DNA of 64,000 nucleotides from Arenibacter arenosicollis (GCF_014397245.1 NZ_JACLHY010000018.1:1-64000); one strand, 5' to 3'; numbered from the stretch's first letter, positions 18,008 through 29,556 are shown. Made by a program: numbers and translations. Notes: generated by a model not told the origin, from the letters alone.

Positions 18008-19432
18008 TTAGGAAAACTTCTTTGTTAAGTCGTCTATGTATTTCCGGAATTGTTTGTCTGTTTCTGCTAGGTTATCAACAGTTTTGCAAGCGTGCAATAC
18101 TGTAGCGTGATCTCTTTTTCCAATTTGGGACCCAATACTTGCCAAAGATGCTTTGGTGAATTTTTTAGCAAAGAACATGGCCAATTGCCTTGCTTGTACA
18201 ATATGTCTTTTTCTGGTTTTGGACTGTAAAGTAGCCACATCCATTTCGAAATAGTCGGAAACTACTTTTTGAATATAATCTATGGATACTTCCCTTTTGG
18301 TATTCTTTACGAATTTCTCCACTACCAATTGGGCTAATTCAAGAGTAACTTCTTTCTTGTTAAAGGAAGATTGGGCAATTAGTGAAATTATGGCCCCTTC
18401 CAATTCCCGAATATTGGTTTTTATGTGTTTGGCAACGTAGTCTATAATATCCTCGGGCATTTCTACGCCATCGCGATACAATTTATTTTTTAGGATCGAT
18501 ATCCTTGTTTCGTAATCTGGTGTCTGTAGCTCTGCGGATAATCCCCATTTAAAACGGGATAACAAACGCTGTTCTATATCCTGCATATCTACAGGGGCCT
18601 TGTCCGAAGTTAGGATTACCTGCTTGCCATTCTGGTGCAAATGATTAAAAATGTGGAAGAAAACATCCTGGGTACCAGACTTTCCTGACAAAAATTGCAC
18701 GTCATCAATAATAAGCACATCGATCAATTGATAGAAATGAATAAAATCGTTTCTAGTATTCTTCTTAACCGATTCAATATATTGTTGGGTAAATTTTTCG
18801 GCGGAGATATACAGTACCGTCCTTTCTGGGTATTTATCCTTTATCTCAACACCAATTGCATGTGCCAAATGTGTTTTTCCCAAACCAACACCGCCAAAAA
18901 CCAATAAAGGGTTAAAAGAGGTTCCGCCTGGTTTGTTGGCAACGGCCATGCCCGCTGATCTGGCCAATCTATTGGAATCACCTTCCAAGAAATTGTCGAA
19001 ATTGTAACTCGGATTTAATTGGGATTCAATTTTAATGTTTCTTATCCCTGGAATTACAAATGGATTCTTTAATTCCGGGTTTTTGGATTTTATGGCGACG
19101 TCCAATTCTTGGGGCTCAACATGAGACCTATTGGAACTCGGTATTTTTTCTGTAAAAGGTTCACGATTGCCATAGGTGTTTTCCATTTTAATGATGTACA
19201 CCAATTTGGCGGTCTCACCCAATTCTTTGGTAAGTGCTACTTTTAATAGTTTAACGTAGTGTTCTTCCAGCCATTCATAAAAGAATTTACTAGGAACTTG
19301 AATGCTCAGGGCATTATCGGAAAGTTTAACAGGTTTTATTGGCTCGAACCAAGTTTTGAATGCCTGCGGTTGGATATTGTCTTTAATAAAGCCCAAACAA
19401 TGGTTCCATACGGACGTTGCAGTAACACTCAT
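18008..19432 (-). CDS. dnaA: Chromosomal replication initiator protein DnaA
   Basis: The 474-residue protein has the four DnaA domains: N-terminal domain (VWNHCLGFIKDNIQPQAFKTW), a linker at about 85-130, the AAA+ domain with Walker A GGVGLGKTHLAHA and Walker B VLIIDDVQFL, and the C-terminal DNA-binding domain with RDHATVLHACKTV. It binds DnaA boxes and melts oriC. The upstream 200 bp contains only sequences two or more bases off the DnaA box, so I do not call an origin here. Confidence 0.98.
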   Translation of the reverse strand: MSVTATSVWNHCLGFIKDNIQPQAFKTWFEPIKPVKLSDNALSIQVPSKFFYEWLEEHYVKLLKVALTKELGETAKLVYIIKMENTYGNREPFTEKIPSSNRSHVEPQELDVAIKSKNPELKNPFVIPGIRNIKIESQLNPSYNFDNFLEGDSNRLARSAGMAVANKPGGTSFNPLLVFGGVGLGKTHLAHAIGVEIKDKYPERTVLYISAEKFTQQYIESVKKNTRNDFIHFYQLIDVLIIDDVQFLSGKSGTQDVFFHIFNHLHQNGKQVILTSDKAPVDMQDIEQRLLSRFKWGLSAELQTPDYETRISILKNKLYRDGVEMPEDIIDYVAKHIKTNIRELEGAIISLIAQSSFNKKEVTLELAQLVVEKFVKNTKREVSIDYIQKVVSDYFEMDVATLQSKTRKRHIVQARQLAMFFAKKFTKASLASIGSQIGKRDHATVLHACKTVDNLAETDKQFRKYIDDLTKKFS

Positions 19433-19631
19433 TTTTAATGTTTTCTTTTTTTTGGTTAGTGTAAATTACTGATGATATTCAGCCAGGTTAATTGGGATTA
19501 TCAAGTAGGCAAATATGTGAACAAATATTCTAAAAAAAAAATCCAAAGAGGTTGAATTTTCCCTTTTTTTTCCTCATGTTGTACCACAATATTTTCACAC
19601 TTTTAAATATAAAGGTTTTACACGGAATAAC

Positions 19632-20030
19632 ATGGATTTTAATGAATTTTCTTTTAGGGTTAGATACGGCGAAACAGATCAAATGGGGGTAGTTTATCAT
19701 GGTAATTACCCGCAATACCTAGAGATGGGACGGGTGGAGTGGCTAAGGTCCATGGGCATTTCCTACAAAACGATGGAGGAAAACGGAATAATGTTGCCTG
19801 TAATTTCCTTAAATATTACATACAGGAAATCAGCAGTTTATGATGACCTTTTGACGGTTAAGACATTTATTCGAAAGAGGCCAATGGTTAGAATAGAATT
19901 TGACTATGAGATACGCAATGAGGCTAATGAATTGTTGATAGAGGCTAATACCGTTTTGGCATTTATAGACATGAAAACGAATAAGCCCATTAAATGTCCG
20001 AGCTATATCCTGGATAATCTAAATATCTAG
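19632..20030 (+). CDS. Acyl-CoA thioesterase, YbgC/4-hydroxybenzoyl-CoA type
   Basis: The 132-residue hotdog-fold protein has the catalytic motif YGETDQMGVVYHGNYPQYLE (Asp16 in DQMG) and the VEWLRSMGISY helix. It hydrolyses acyl-CoA thioesters; the chain length cannot be predicted. In other bacteria YbgC is linked to the Tol-Pal region, but here it stands alone between dnaA and the convergent YigZ gene, overlapping the latter by 12 bp at the 3' ends. Confidence 0.9.
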   Translation: MDFNEFSFRVRYGETDQMGVVYHGNYPQYLEMGRVEWLRSMGISYKTMEENGIMLPVISLNITYRKSAVYDDLLTVKTFIRKRPMVRIEFDYEIRNEANELLIEANTVLAFIDMKTNKPIKCPSYILDNLNI

Positions 20031-20630
20031 TTTTTTTATTTTTACAGGATACATTGCAGCAAAAATATTTTCGGTAAGATCAGCGTCGTTTTTTCTAACG
20101 GATATTTCAATTGCACAATCCATTTCCATTTTTTGAGCTGTTATTTCCATTTGATGTTGTTTGATGGTTCTCATAACCTTGTCCATATCGGAATATTCAA
20201 AAGAAAGCAAATATCTTTGCTGCAATGTCTTTTCTATTATATGAGCAGAATCGAGAGCCATTTGGGCTGCTGTTCTATATGCGGATATTAATCCTCCGAC
20301 CCCTAACTTGGTACCGCCAAAAATACGTGCCACGGCAACAAGGACATTTGTGACTTCAAACGACTGTATTTGGCCATAGATTGGCATTCCTGCCGAGTTG
20401 TTGGGTTCACCGTCATCATTCGCCCTATAGTTGACATCCTTAAACCCTAATTGCCAAGCGTAACAAACATGATTGGCAGTGTGGTGCAGTTTCCTTAATT
20501 CCTCAATTATAGGCTTTACATCTTCCTCGTCCCTTATTGGGAAGGCATATCCGAAAAATTTGCTTTTGCGTTCTTTGAATAATATTTCCTTAGAGGGCGA
20601 TTCCAAGGTTTTGTAGGTATCAGACTCCAT
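20019..20630 (-). CDS. YigZ/IMPACT family protein
   Basis: The 203-residue protein has the IMPACT N-terminal domain: ERKSKFFGYAFPI, HHTANHVCYAWQLG, DDGEPNNSAGMPI and VARIFGGTKLGVGGLISAYR. A small DUF1949-like C-terminal domain starts at about 135. The family is universally conserved but its biochemical role in bacteria is not settled. It is the last gene of a tight minus-strand cluster (ribD, HAD, DMT, yigZ), 9 bp after the transporter gene. Confidence 0.92.
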   Translation of the reverse strand: MESDTYKTLESPSKEILFKERKSKFFGYAFPIRDEEDVKPIIEELRKLHHTANHVCYAWQLGFKDVNYRANDDGEPNNSAGMPIYGQIQSFEVTNVLVAVARIFGGTKLGVGGLISAYRTAAQMALDSAHIIEKTLQQRYLLSFEYSDMDKVMRTIKQHQMEITAQKMEMDCAIEISVRKNDADLTENIFAAMYPVKIKKLDI

Positions 20631-20639
20631 AATGTTCCA

Positions 20640-21503
20640 TTAAAAAAAAGCGACCAGGAATATACTGATGACCGCTAATGTAATTCCCATCCAATTTTTG
20701 ATGCTGATACGCTCCTTGAACAGTATAACCCCTAAAAGCGTAGAGAACATTACGATGGCTACATTATTTATAGTAAAAACAGATGCACTGTTAAGGTTTT
20801 CGTGCTGTAGTGCACGCAACAGGTAATATATAGAAAAATAATTAAGAATGCCCAGTCCAATTCCGCCGAGAGCAGTTGTGATACTCGGTGTAGAACGTGT
20901 CCTAAAGGATTTTATGCCGATAAAAATAATACCAGTTATCGCGGCAGAGCCAAAAACAACTGCGGAAAACAGGGGAAACTCCTCTTTAGGGACAAGTGTT
21001 TCTTCCAGATATTTAATACTGGTATCTATAATGCCCGAACCAATAAACACCAAGACGGGGAGTATCAGGACATTCTTCTTTATCAGTATATTCCTTTCTT
21101 TTACAGAAGCGAAATATACTGCGGCCAGGGCCAAAAAAATGCCTATGGATTTTAAGGCCCCTAGTTTTTCATCATATACCAACATGCCAAAGATAACTGG
21201 AATTACAAGCGACATTTTTGTAGCTACCGAAGCCACGGATACCCCACTTTTTTGAGAGGTAGCGGCCATGAGATTAAACACGAGAATAAACAATATGCCC
21301 AAAACCAGAGTACCCAGGAACCATGGTTTTGTAGGTATTTCCAATAGAACAATATTTTTTTCATACAATATCATTCCAACCGTAGAGGCAACCACATAAT
21401 TAATTATGATGGCATATAAGGTTTCTACCTTATAAGTGTCAAACAGTTTGAAAACAACAAAAATTAAACTGGAAAACAGTACGCTTAAACCTAGGTCCAA
21501 CAT
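20640..21503 (-). CDS. EamA/DMT superfamily transporter
   Basis: The 287-residue protein has about ten hydrophobic segments arranged as two EamA halves, as usual for drug/metabolite transporters in the inner membrane. The second half ends with STLLGVILFKERISIKNWMGITLAVISIF, a typical EamA signature. The substrate is unknown. Its start is 1 bp from the HAD stop and it precedes yigZ by 9 bp, so the three are co-transcribed. The riboflavin gene ribD at the head of the cluster does not by itself show a flavin substrate. Confidence 0.88.
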   Translation of the reverse strand: MLDLGLSVLFSSLIFVVFKLFDTYKVETLYAIIINYVVASTVGMILYEKNIVLLEIPTKPWFLGTLVLGILFILVFNLMAATSQKSGVSVASVATKMSLVIPVIFGMLVYDEKLGALKSIGIFLALAAVYFASVKERNILIKKNVLILPVLVFIGSGIIDTSIKYLEETLVPKEEFPLFSAVVFGSAAITGIIFIGIKSFRTRSTPSITTALGGIGLGILNYFSIYYLLRALQHENLNSASVFTINNVAIVMFSTLLGVILFKERISIKNWMGITLAVISIFLVAFF

Positions 21504-21504
21504 G

Positions 21505-22107
21505 CTACAGTCTTTCCTTTAATTGAACAACATCTTCTTTGCCAACCAAAAGGTTCCACGTTTTTATTCCCAATTTTTTGGCGGCATCCGTATTTTCTTT
21601 GGTGTCGTCAATAAAAAGGGTGTCCTCTGGGCTCAGATTATTTTGCTCCAATACAAATTGAAATATTTCATCATTTGGTTTTCTTAATTTAATTTCATGC
21701 GATAGATAAAACTGTTCAAAAGAGTTTTTAAACCGCCCGTAATTTTCGGCACCCATAATCTGTCTCACGTGGGGGATGTGAAATGCATTGGTGTTGCTTA
21801 AAAGAAATAGTCTATACTTTTTCTCTTTTGCCAAGCCTTCCAAAAACCTAAGACGGTGATCCGGAAAATCCAGCAACATGGAATTCCAAACATTAATGAT
21901 TTCCTCTTTGGTAAGGTCGGGGAAATCCGGTCGAAGTAGAGCTACAAACTCCATTGAGCTGATATTGCCAACTTCAAAATCCTCATTTATGGAATGATAT
22001 TTAGGTAGAAATTCTTGGACGTTTGTGTTTTTCAACGCTTTAAAAACTACCTGTTTGTCCAGGTTGATAAATATATCCCCAAAATCGAATATAATGTTCT
22101 TGATCAT
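21505..22107 (-). CDS. HAD family hydrolase (YihX-like phosphatase)
   Basis: The 200-residue protein is a haloacid-dehalogenase phosphatase. Motif I is at the N-terminus (IIFDFGDIFINLD, Asp8), motif II is LFLLSNTN near residue 99, and motif IV is LFIDDTKENTDAAKKLG near 162. The family is related to YihX, a sugar-phosphate phosphatase. Because motif I is at residues 5-11, the ATG at 22107 must be the start; the gene therefore overlaps the ribD 3' end by 68 bp. A flavin-pathway phosphatase role is possible from context but unproven. Confidence 0.88.
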   Translation of the reverse strand: MIKNIIFDFGDIFINLDKQVVFKALKNTNVQEFLPKYHSINEDFEVGNISSMEFVALLRPDFPDLTKEEIINVWNSMLLDFPDHRLRFLEGLAKEKKYRLFLLSNTNAFHIPHVRQIMGAENYGRFKNSFEQFYLSHEIKLRKPNDEIFQFVLEQNNLSPEDTLFIDDTKENTDAAKKLGIKTWNLLVGKEDVVQLKERL

Positions 22108-23149
22108 GCTTTAAGAGTGTTAGTGTATCTGTTTCTATTTGCTTTTCGCTGATGGTAATACCGTGAATTTCAGGAGCTATCAGGCCTTTCCCAAATACAT
22201 TTTTGCCCTTAAATATTCTAGCTTCATCCCAATGTTCTGCATCTATAAAGCTTTGTAGTGTTTTGGCTCCGCCTTCAATAATAACACTTAATATTTGATG
22301 TTTATATAGGATAGCGCATATTTGGGATGCCAATTTTTTTTCAAAATCAATTTCCTCATATATTATTCCGTCTTTAGGCTTTTTAGGTCCAGGGTCACTA
22401 AGAATGATGGTTGTTACACTGCCATCCATTACGTGGTATTTACCGCTTATTTTCAACTTCCTGTCCAAAACAATTCTAATTGGATCCTTACCTTTCCAAT
22501 GGCGAACGTTTAGCTTTGGGTTATCGGCCAATACGGTGTTGGTCCCCACTAAAATGGCCTGTTCTTGACTTCGCCATTGATGCACCAATTGCTGCGAATG
22601 CGGGTTGGTAATCCAAAAAGGTTCAAGATTGCTACTTCTTTTTTCTTGTGCTGGCGCTATATAGCCATCTGCCGTTTCTGCCCATTTTAAAATAATATAC
22701 GGCCTCATTTTGGTATGATAGGTCAGAAATCGCCTATGGTGCTCACGGCACTCTTTTTCAAGAACACCAACCCTCACCTGGCAGCCCGCAGCCCTAAGCT
22801 TTTCAATGCCTTTACCGGCTACTTTTTCGTGAGGGTCCATTAGGCCTATAATTACCTTGGGAATCCCATGCTTTATAATTAGGTCAGCACAAGGAGGGGT
22901 TTTGCCATAATGGGAACATGGTTCCAGGGTTACGTACAAAGTAGCTTCTTTTAATAGCGCTTTGTCCTTAACGGAATTTATGGCATTAACCTCGGCATGG
23001 GGCCCACCATAGGGACTAGTGTAGCCTTCTCCTATAATAGTGTCGCCATGAACAATAATACTGCCCACCATGGGGTTGGGATAGGTAGATCCCAATCCAT
23101 TTTTGGCGAGCTGTATACATCTTGAAATATATTTTTCGTGTATCTTCAC
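22040..23149 (-). CDS. ribD: Bifunctional riboflavin deaminase/reductase RibD
   Basis: RibD carries out the second and third committed steps of riboflavin synthesis. The deaminase domain has the zinc site PHAEVNA (His51, Glu53) and PCSHYGKTPPCADL (Cys78, Cys87). The reductase domain starts near 145 (RPYIILKWAETADGYIAP). The start is best placed at GTG 23149 (reading KIHEKYISRCIQLAKNG, the conserved N-terminus). An ATG at 23191 would add 14 atypical hydrophobic residues. The last 22 codons overlap the HAD gene. Head of a ribD-HAD-DMT-yigZ cluster. No FMN riboswitch is visible in the 42-bp divergent gap. Confidence 0.95.
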   Translation of the reverse strand: MKIHEKYISRCIQLAKNGLGSTYPNPMVGSIIVHGDTIIGEGYTSPYGGPHAEVNAINSVKDKALLKEATLYVTLEPCSHYGKTPPCADLIIKHGIPKVIIGLMDPHEKVAGKGIEKLRAAGCQVRVGVLEKECREHHRRFLTYHTKMRPYIILKWAETADGYIAPAQEKRSSNLEPFWITNPHSQQLVHQWRSQEQAILVGTNTVLADNPKLNVRHWKGKDPIRIVLDRKLKISGKYHVMDGSVTTIILSDPGPKKPKDGIIYEEIDFEKKLASQICAILYKHQILSVIIEGGAKTLQSFIDAEHWDEARIFKGKNVFGKGLIAPEIHGITISEKQIETDTLTLLKHDQEHYIRFWGYIYQPGQTGSF

Positions 23150-23191
23150 TTCGTAAAAATAGAACAATATAGGTATATTATTGATAAACAT

Positions 23192-23677
23192 ATGTTAGTC
23201 ACTATTATAAGAGAAATTCAGCCTGGTGACAATGAGGAGGTTGCAAGGGTGATAAGGAAAGTTTTAGAGGATTTGGGTGTTCCCAAAGTAGGGACCGCGT
23301 ATGCCGATAAAGCCTTGGATAGGATGTATGGGAATTATGATGTTCCAAGGGCGGCTTATTTTGTGGCCGAGGAAAATGGCCGTATTTTAGGATGTGCAGG
23401 AATTGCCCAATTGGAAAATTATGATGGGAACGTTTGTGAATTGCAGAAAATGTACTTTCTAGAAGAAGCAAGGGGCAGGGGATTGGGTCTTAAAATGATC
23501 AATGTTTGTGTAAATAAAGCTATTGAATATGGATATGAACAATGCTACTTGGAAACCATGCCCTATATGAAGGATGCCCAAAAACTATATTTAAAGTCCG
23601 GATTTCATTATATAAATGAGCCTATGGGCAATACCGGTCATTATTCATGTCCTGTTTGGATGCTTAAAAGTTTGTAG
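23192..23677 (+). CDS. GNAT family N-acetyltransferase
   Basis: The 161-residue GNAT protein begins MLVTIIREIQPGDNEEVARVI and has the acetyl-CoA-binding stretch LEEARGRGLGLKMINVCVNKA (about 90-110), followed by CYLETMPYMKDAQKLYLKSGF. The acceptor is unknown. ATG 23192 leaves 42 bp to the divergent ribD start; an upstream in-frame start would run into ribD's start region. Confidence 0.87.
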   Translation: MLVTIIREIQPGDNEEVARVIRKVLEDLGVPKVGTAYADKALDRMYGNYDVPRAAYFVAEENGRILGCAGIAQLENYDGNVCELQKMYFLEEARGRGLGLKMINVCVNKAIEYGYEQCYLETMPYMKDAQKLYLKSGFHYINEPMGNTGHYSCPVWMLKSL

Positions 23678-23745
23678 AGAACAGTTGCAGCCTAAGGGAT
23701 ACTGTTGAGTTACTGGTGGTTTATACTGTTTGCAAAAAGTTGGGA

Positions 23746-24606
23746 ATGTTATTAAAAGAGATTAAAAGAATTTACCATTTAGAGCTAGATCCAGTTTTTC
23801 CAAAAGGAGAGGTAGATAGCTTTTTTTATTTGGTAATAGAGCATTATTTGGGTTTGGAAAGATTTGTTTTGGTCATGGAACCTAATTTGGTAGTGTCCAA
23901 GGAAAATGAGGAACCCTTGTTTTATGTACTAAGTCAATTAAAAGAAGAACGTCCCATTCAACATATATTGGGGAAAGCCCATTTTTGTGAACTAGAGTTT
24001 TATGTGGACCAAAATGTTTTGATTCCTCGGCCGGAAACTGAAGAATTGGTGTATTGGATACTGGAAGAGCTACAAAGGCAGGATTCCACAAAAGAGATAA
24101 AAATATTGGATATTGGAACAGGAAGTGGCTGTATTGGCATTTCCCTGGCCAAAAATCTCTCCAATGCCAAAGTGGTTGCTATGGATATTTCAAAAAAAGC
24201 CATTCAGGTGGCAGAACGGAATGCCAAGAAAAATAATGTGGACATAGAGTTTGTTGAAGGGGATATCCTATCCATATTGGATTTTGAAGGTAAATTTGAC
24301 GTAATAGTGTCTAATCCCCCTTATGTCAGGGAATTGGAAAAAGTTGAAATGAAAAATAATGTACTGGACCATGAACCTGAATCGGCACTTTTTGTTTCGG
24401 ACAGGGATCCTTTAATTTTCTACAAAAAAATTGTTCAATTTGGCGTAGATCATCTTAAGAAAAAGGGTGTTTTGTACTTTGAAATCAATCAATATTTAGG
24501 TGAGGAGACAAAAGAACTTTTGGGAAATGGAAAATTTTCGGAAATTGAACTCAGAAAAGATATGTTTGGGAATGATAGGATGTTGAAAGGAATGCTCAAT
24601 GCTTGA
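23746..24606 (+). CDS. prmC: Release factor glutamine methyltransferase PrmC (HemK)
   Basis: The 286-residue enzyme methylates the Gln of the GGQ motif in release factors RF1 and RF2. It has the N-terminal helical domain, RPETEELVYWIL, the SAM motif ILDIGTGSGCIGISLA and the catalytic motif VSNPPYV. ATG 23746 is chosen; a GTG ten codons upstream is possible but gives a non-typical N-terminus. Confidence 0.96.
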   Translation: MLLKEIKRIYHLELDPVFPKGEVDSFFYLVIEHYLGLERFVLVMEPNLVVSKENEEPLFYVLSQLKEERPIQHILGKAHFCELEFYVDQNVLIPRPETEELVYWILEELQRQDSTKEIKILDIGTGSGCIGISLAKNLSNAKVVAMDISKKAIQVAERNAKKNNVDIEFVEGDILSILDFEGKFDVIVSNPPYVRELEKVEMKNNVLDHEPESALFVSDRDPLIFYKKIVQFGVDHLKKKGVLYFEINQYLGEETKELLGNGKFSEIELRKDMFGNDRMLKGMLNA

Positions 24607-24706
24607 GGTCTTTATTGTTATGGGTGAAGGGCCAATACGTGTTTAGCGGGAACATAATTTCGAATTAAACAATCTAGGATTTACGTATAAGTAAGTTGTG
24701 TAAATT

Positions 24707-25288
24707 ATGAAAAGCGTAGTTGTGTTTTGTGGAAGTAGTGAGGGCAATGACCCGGAAATAGTGGAATGCGCCTATCAATTGGGGGCAAGATTGGCCAGTG
24801 AAGGAATTACCTTGGTCTATGGTGCCGCAAAAATAGGCATTATGGGTAAATTGGCGCAAGGGGCCCTTGACCACGAAGGTAAGGTTATTGGTGTTATCCC
24901 GGATTTTCTAAAATTAAAGGAAGTGTTCCATTCTGGACTTACCCAACTAATCATTACCACGAACATGCATAAACGCAAATTAAGGATGCACGACCTTTCC
25001 GATGGAATTATTACACTCCCAGGCGGATATGGTACCATGGAGGAATTATTCGAGATGATTACCTGGGCACAACTTGGCCTCCATCAAAAACCTATTGGGC
25101 TTTTATATGTCAATGGATTTTATGATGAATTGCTTGCCATGTTGCGTACTATGGTAAGTAAGGGCTTCTTAAAACAGGAATACTACGATATATTATTAAT
25201 AGATAATTCTATTGAAGGACTTTTAAATAAAATGAAAAACTACCAACCTTTGCCATTGCCAAAGTGGATTAAAAAGGAACAGCTATAA
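24707..25288 (+). CDS. LOG family protein (putative cytokinin-type phosphoribohydrolase)
   Basis: The 193-residue Rossmann-like protein belongs to the LOG/TIGR00730 family. It has FCGSSEGNDPEI at the N-terminus and the signature LPGGYGTMEELFEMITW (near residue 104). Members split cytokinin or other nucleoside 5'-monophosphates to base and ribose 5-phosphate. The physiological substrate here is unknown. Its stop abuts the ligA ATG, so the two are co-transcribed. Confidence 0.92.
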   Translation: MKSVVVFCGSSEGNDPEIVECAYQLGARLASEGITLVYGAAKIGIMGKLAQGALDHEGKVIGVIPDFLKLKEVFHSGLTQLIITTNMHKRKLRMHDLSDGIITLPGGYGTMEELFEMITWAQLGLHQKPIGLLYVNGFYDELLAMLRTMVSKGFLKQEYYDILLIDNSIEGLLNKMKNYQPLPLPKWIKKEQL

Positions 25289-27283
<1,995 letters not shown>

Positions 27284-27377
27284 TTTGCCTATTATGAAGA
27301 ATGATGATTATCAATTTATGCCACAGATGGTTTAGGAAGATTATGAAGTTTAAAAAGTGCTACGCTAAATAAGAATT

Positions 27378-28712
27378 ATGTATACCATCCTGCTACTGCT
27401 AATCTGTATTGTTTTCATTATTGTAGCTTCCACTCGTTTTAAGCTTCACCCATTTTTGGCATTATTGGCCGCCAGCCTGTTATTCGGTATTTTTTCAGGG
27501 CTCCCATTGGATGAGCTCATAAGAACTATTAACGAGGGGTTTGGTGCAACCATAGGTGGTATCGGTATCATTATTATCGCGGGTTTAATTATAGGGACTT
27601 TTCTGGAAAAATCGGGCGGAGCCTATACCTTGGCTAACCTTGTCTTAAAAATCATTGGTCCCAAGCGGGTACATATGGCGATGGGTTTTATTGGTTATTT
27701 TGTATCCATACCAGTATTTGCCGATAGCGGTTTTATTATTGTCTCCCCATTGAATAGGGCACTTACCAAAAAGGCAAAATTGTCCTTGGCGGGAACAGCA
27801 GTGGCCTTGTCACTAGGGTTAATGGCTTCCCACACTATGGTGCCCCCAACTCCTGGACCCATTGCTGCTGCAGGAATCTTAGGTGCAGATTTGGGTCAGG
27901 TTATCCTCTTTGGCCTAATGACCAGTATACCGGCCCTGTTGGTCTGTATTTTGTTTGCCAAAAAAATAGGATCCAAAATTTTCATTGATCCCGCGCCAAA
28001 ACTAACGGAGGAGCAGATCAATTCCCAGCTGGGAAATGCCCCATCTGTTTTTAAATCCTTTATACCTATAGTCGTTCCAATTATTCTTATTGTGTTGAGG
28101 TCTTTTGCCGAATACCCCACTATGCCGTTTGGTGACGGAACTTTTAAGTACGCCATAGGATTTGTGGGCAACCCAGTGGTGGCCTTGTTGATCGGAATGG
28201 TTCTGTCATTTACCCTGCCGAAGAAATTGGATAAGGAAATGTTAAGCACCTCGGGCTGGATAGGGGAGGCACTAACTTCCGCAGCCATTATTATATTAAT
28301 AACTGGAGCCGGCGGAGCATTTGGAAAAGTTCTACAGACTTCGGACATTAGTTCCTTGTTGGAGAACAGTATTTCCAATGGAAATTTGGGGATATGGCTA
28401 CCATTCTTAATTGCTGCAGGTATTAAGACCGCACAGGGCTCCTCTACAGTAGCCATAATTACAACAGCTTCCATTATTGCCCCTTTGATGCCTGCAATGG
28501 GATTTGATACCGAGGTTTCAAAAGCTTTGGCGGTCATTGCTATTGGCGCAGGTGCATCCTTGGTCTCACATGCCAATGATAGCTTCTTTTGGGTAGTAAC
28601 CCAAATGAGTGATATGAAGGTGAATCAAGGATATAGGACACATAGTTTAGGGACTGCCATTTTGGGCTTTTCAGCAATGATAGTTCTAACCATAATTAGT
28701 TTATTAATATAA
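27378..28712 (+). CDS. GntP family gluconate/organic acid:H+ symporter
   Basis: The 444-residue permease has about 12 hydrophobic segments and the family blocks SIPVFADSGFIIVSPL, HTMVPPTPGPIAAAG and GAGASLVSHANDSFFWVV. GntP members import gluconate, ketogluconate or similar hydroxy acids across the inner membrane with protons. The next gene, 10 bp downstream, encodes an FAH-family enzyme, so the imported compound may be a sugar acid broken down through a 2-keto-3-deoxy acid. A gluconokinase gene is in the window at 49659 but is not linked. Confidence 0.92.
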   Translation: MYTILLLLICIVFIIVASTRFKLHPFLALLAASLLFGIFSGLPLDELIRTINEGFGATIGGIGIIIIAGLIIGTFLEKSGGAYTLANLVLKIIGPKRVHMAMGFIGYFVSIPVFADSGFIIVSPLNRALTKKAKLSLAGTAVALSLGLMASHTMVPPTPGPIAAAGILGADLGQVILFGLMTSIPALLVCILFAKKIGSKIFIDPAPKLTEEQINSQLGNAPSVFKSFIPIVVPIILIVLRSFAEYPTMPFGDGTFKYAIGFVGNPVVALLIGMVLSFTLPKKLDKEMLSTSGWIGEALTSAAIIILITGAGGAFGKVLQTSDISSLLENSISNGNLGIWLPFLIAAGIKTAQGSSTVAIITTASIIAPLMPAMGFDTEVSKALAVIAIGAGASLVSHANDSFFWVVTQMSDMKVNQGYRTHSLGTAILGFSAMIVLTIISLLI

Positions 28713-28722
28713 TTTAAAAAGG

Positions 28723-29556
28723 ATGAAAGTTTTTAAGACCAACCAAGGTGTTCTAATCGAAAATAACCATAAATTTTATCTAACGGATTTGGATTGGGAT
28801 TCGTTTATTACGGATGATGACATTTATACCAATACCCTGACCTTAATTTCCAAATTAGATCCTATTGGGAATAGTGAACCATTATTGAATGGCAGTATAA
28901 TGCCTCCTGTAGGGCGTCAAGAAATTTGGGCTTCCGGGGTAACTTATTACAGCAGTAGGGAGGCGCGTATTGAAGAATCCAAAGATGCTGGGGGAGGCGA
29001 TTTTTATGACCGGGTATATAATGCTGAAAGGCCGGAATTGTTTTTTAAAAGTACTGCAAGCCGGGCTGTGGGGCATAAGCAGGATGTTCGGATCAGAAAG
29101 GATTCCAAATGGAACGTTCCGGAGCCGGAATTGACATTGGTAATAACTCCCAATGCAAAAATAATAGGGTATACTATAGGTAACGATATGAGCTCTAGGG
29201 ATATTGAAGGGGAGAATCCCTTATATCTCCCACAGGCAAAGAGCTATGATGGAGCAGCGGCTATAGGGCCCTGTATTTGGCTGACCAAGGAACCCATTTC
29301 CATGGATACCAAGATTAAAATTCAAATTGTTCGTAAAGGTAATACCGTATTCGAGGGTGAGACCGAGGTGGGACAAATGAAAAGAAAACTTACCGATCTT
29401 GTTCACTACCTGTATCGTGAAATGTCTTTTCCTTATGGCAGTCTTTTAATGACCGGGACCGGAGTGGTGCCGCCCGATTCCTTTACCCTTGATCACGGTG
29501 ATGTTATTAACATTACAGTAGATTCAATAGGGACCTTATCCAATACTGTAGCATAG
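28723..29556 (+). CDS. Fumarylacetoacetate hydrolase family protein, possible 2-keto-3-deoxy-pentonate dehydratase
   Basis: The 277-residue protein belongs to the FAH superfamily. The C-terminal catalytic domain has metal-ligand blocks EPELTLVITPNAKIIGYTIGNDMSSRD and a GTG-containing MTGTGVVPP near the end. The N-terminal layout (WASGVTYYSSREARIEES, ERPELFFKS) resembles 2-dehydro-3-deoxy-D-arabinonate dehydratases more than plain acylpyruvases. Such enzymes make 2-oxoglutarate semialdehyde from sugar acids. The link to a GntP permease supports a sugar-acid substrate. No aldehyde dehydrogenase to finish the route is nearby. The exact reaction is inference. Confidence 0.8.
   Translation: MKVFKTNQGVLIENNHKFYLTDLDWDSFITDDDIYTNTLTLISKLDPIGNSEPLLNGSIMPPVGRQEIWASGVTYYSSREARIEESKDAGGGDFYDRVYNAERPELFFKSTASRAVGHKQDVRIRKDSKWNVPEPELTLVITPNAKIIGYTIGNDMSSRDIEGENPLYLPQAKSYDGAAAIGPCIWLTKEPISMDTKIKIQIVRKGNTVFEGETEVGQMKRKLTDLVHYLYREMSFPYGSLLMTGTGVVPPDSFTLDHGDVINITVDSIGTLSNTVA

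Noticed and set aside
19433-19631. Replication origin next to dnaA
   Set aside because: Only sequences one or more bases off the DnaA box are present (for example ATTTTCACA at 19591 and TTTTACACG at 19616), with no cluster of good boxes. A GC-skew plot of the whole chromosome would decide.
23150-23191. FMN riboswitch controlling ribD
   Set aside because: The gap to the divergent gene is only 42 bp, too short for the aptamer, and none of its conserved sequence is present.
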